A DNA stretch of 64,000 nucleotides from NCBI RefSeq assembly GCF_025336485.1, contig NZ_JAODAB010000007.1, forward strand, positions 124,001 to 188,000. Direction: 5' to 3'. The translations under genes and the position numbers were made by a program. The notes beneath the pieces were generated by a model that made no database searches, was not told the origin of the DNA, and worked only from the letters and a program-made list of their open reading frames with translations. Shown piece by piece: positions 63,201 to 64,000 of this stretch (positions within the stretch are counted from its first letter, which is position 1; each line of letters opens with the position of its first letter). The DNA is from Pseudomonas citri. GTDB taxonomy: Bacteria > Pseudomonadota > Gammaproteobacteria > Pseudomonadales > Pseudomonadaceae.

Positions 63201-64000
63201 CAAAGGCATCGAAACGCTCACGGCTGTCGAAGGCGAACTGCGATTGCAGTACGTAGGGGTCGCCCTGCTCGGCGGCCAGGTAGTGATAAAGAATGCCTTC
63301 CTGCAACGGCGCCAGCGGGTAGATGTCCTGCACATTGGCCGCGCCGCCCGGTACCGTCGCCACCAGGCGATCGATGGTGTCCTGGCTCAGCTCGACCAGC
63401 GGCAGCAGTTCAGGGGTGATGTGTTCGCAGTCCAGCGGAATCAGGTTCGCCGGAACCGTGATCTCCTTGCCGCTGCCCACCGCCGCCGCCAAGGCGGCCA
63501 GGGTCGGCTGGCTGAACAGCACGCGCACGTCGGCGCTCAGGCCGACCTGGCGCATGCGCTCGATCAGCGTCACCGCCAGCAACGAGTGGCCGCCCAATTC
63601 GAAGAAATGGTCATGCCGGCCGATCTGCTCGACCTTGAGCACCTCGGCCCACAGTTGCGCCAGGACCTGTTCCACTTCGCCTTGCGGGGCTTCGTATTCA
63701 CGGCTGGCGTAGGCCTCGGCGTCCGGCGCCGGCAGCGCACGGCGATCCAGCTTGCCGTTGGCGGTCAGCGGGAAGGACGGCAGCACCACGAAGGCGCTGG
63801 GCACCATGTAGTCGGCCAGCGATGCCGCCAGTTCGCTGCGCAGGTCATGCACTGACAAGGCGAAATCGTTTTCAGGGATGACATACCCCACCAGGCGTTT
63901 CGGACCGGCTTCGTCCTGCCGTGCGAGCACCACAGCGTCTTGCACGCCCACGCACTGGCCCAGACGGGCCTCGATCTCGCCCAGCTCGATACGGAAGCCA
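56953..64000 (-). CDS. Nonribosomal peptide synthetase, C-terminal part (end of one module plus two full modules)
   Basis: About 2,347 residues are visible; the frame stays open to the right edge, so the N-terminal part lies outside. It starts within an A domain at GFRIELGEIEARLGQC, then T, then two complete C-A-T modules. Carrier-serine codons lie at 63585, 60327 and 57084. Predicted residues: Val (by similarity), Thr, Hse. No thioesterase; the C-terminus TLSEYAAMTETMEIVL is a short tail. The stop TGA at 56953-56955 overlaps the next synthetase start. By analogy with the 22-residue peptins, the missing part should carry the lipid-accepting starter C domain and residues 1-6, here or on another gene. 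Confidence 0.94.
60217..63474 (-). other. Module A2: dual-type C with altered first motif, A (Thr, probably becoming dehydrobutyrine), T
   Basis: Pocket D-F-W-N-I-G-M-V-H (Thr). The C-domain first motif reads YHYLAAEQGD, with Tyr replacing the second His; the catalytic HHLVLDH is intact. Confidence 0.8.
63358..64000 (-). repeat. Copy 2 of a duplicated A-end/T/C-start block
   Basis: Partner of 33596-34238; the similarity reaches the window edge and probably continues. It supports a Val assignment for the partial module A1. Confidence 0.85.
63475..64000 (-). other. Module A1 (partial): end of A domain and T, probably Val
   Basis: Only the A-domain C-terminal part (NGKLDRRALPAPDAEAYASR) and the T domain are visible. 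The pocket is outside the window; Val is inferred from near-identity with the Val module C3 and the shared ASREYEAPQGEVEQ linker. Confidence 0.55.

Overview
This window is one strand-coherent block of a large Pseudomonas cyclic-lipopeptide gene cluster. High GC, Pseudomonas-style codon use, dual condensation/epimerisation domains, a tandem thioesterase end, a 2,4-diaminobutyrate aminotransferase, two export systems and a LuxR-type regulator without an acyl-homoserine-lactone domain all point to the 'peptin' family (syringopeptin, corpeptin and relatives) of the P. fluorescens/corrugata/syringae lineages. I cannot name the species from sequence alone.

Layout, left to right: a partial LysE/RhtB-type exporter (1-211, minus); about 0.9 kb of AT-richer sequence with no convincing gene (212-1135); a LuxR-family regulator (1136-2002, plus); a tripartite RND efflux operon, outer-membrane factor > adaptor > pump (7688 down to 2063, minus); a divergent promoter region with nested inverted repeats (7689-7975); dat, diaminobutyrate aminotransferase (7976-9316, plus); macA-macB-type ABC exporter (12523 down to 9408, minus); then three giant NRPS genes, all minus: a 9-module synthetase with two thioesterases (12602-43501), a 4-module synthetase (43850-56956), and the 3'-part of an upstream synthetase that leaves the window (56953-64000+). 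The first two synthetases overlap by 4 nt; a 348-bp structured spacer separates the second and third.

Reading the adenylation pockets in order of synthesis gives: Val(inferred)-Thr-Hse | Leu-Val-Ser-Ala | Ala-Ala-Val-Thr-Thr-Ala-Dab-Ser-Val, then release by two thioesterases. Placed on the 22-residue corpeptin sequence as I recall it, these 16 modules fit residues 7-22, with differences at 10 (Leu for Val), 11 (Val for alloIle), 12 (Ser/Dha for Dhb) and 22 (Val for Ile). The product is therefore probably a corpeptin-like lipopeptide with an alloThr-Ala-Dab-Ser-Val lactone ring. The lipid-loading start module and about six further modules lie beyond position 64000.

How the genes fit: dat makes the Dab monomer used by module C7; the LuxR protein probably activates the cluster; MacAB-like and RND pumps probably export the lipopeptide. 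The most notable sequence signal is a subclass of condensation domains (HHxVDD[A/V]TSL plus DPYLQYV) found only directly after the Thr/Ser modules predicted to yield dehydro-residues. Other notable points are two dual C domains with a damaged first His motif, and strong module-to-module DNA homogenisation. I found no new kind of system; the novelty is within a known class.
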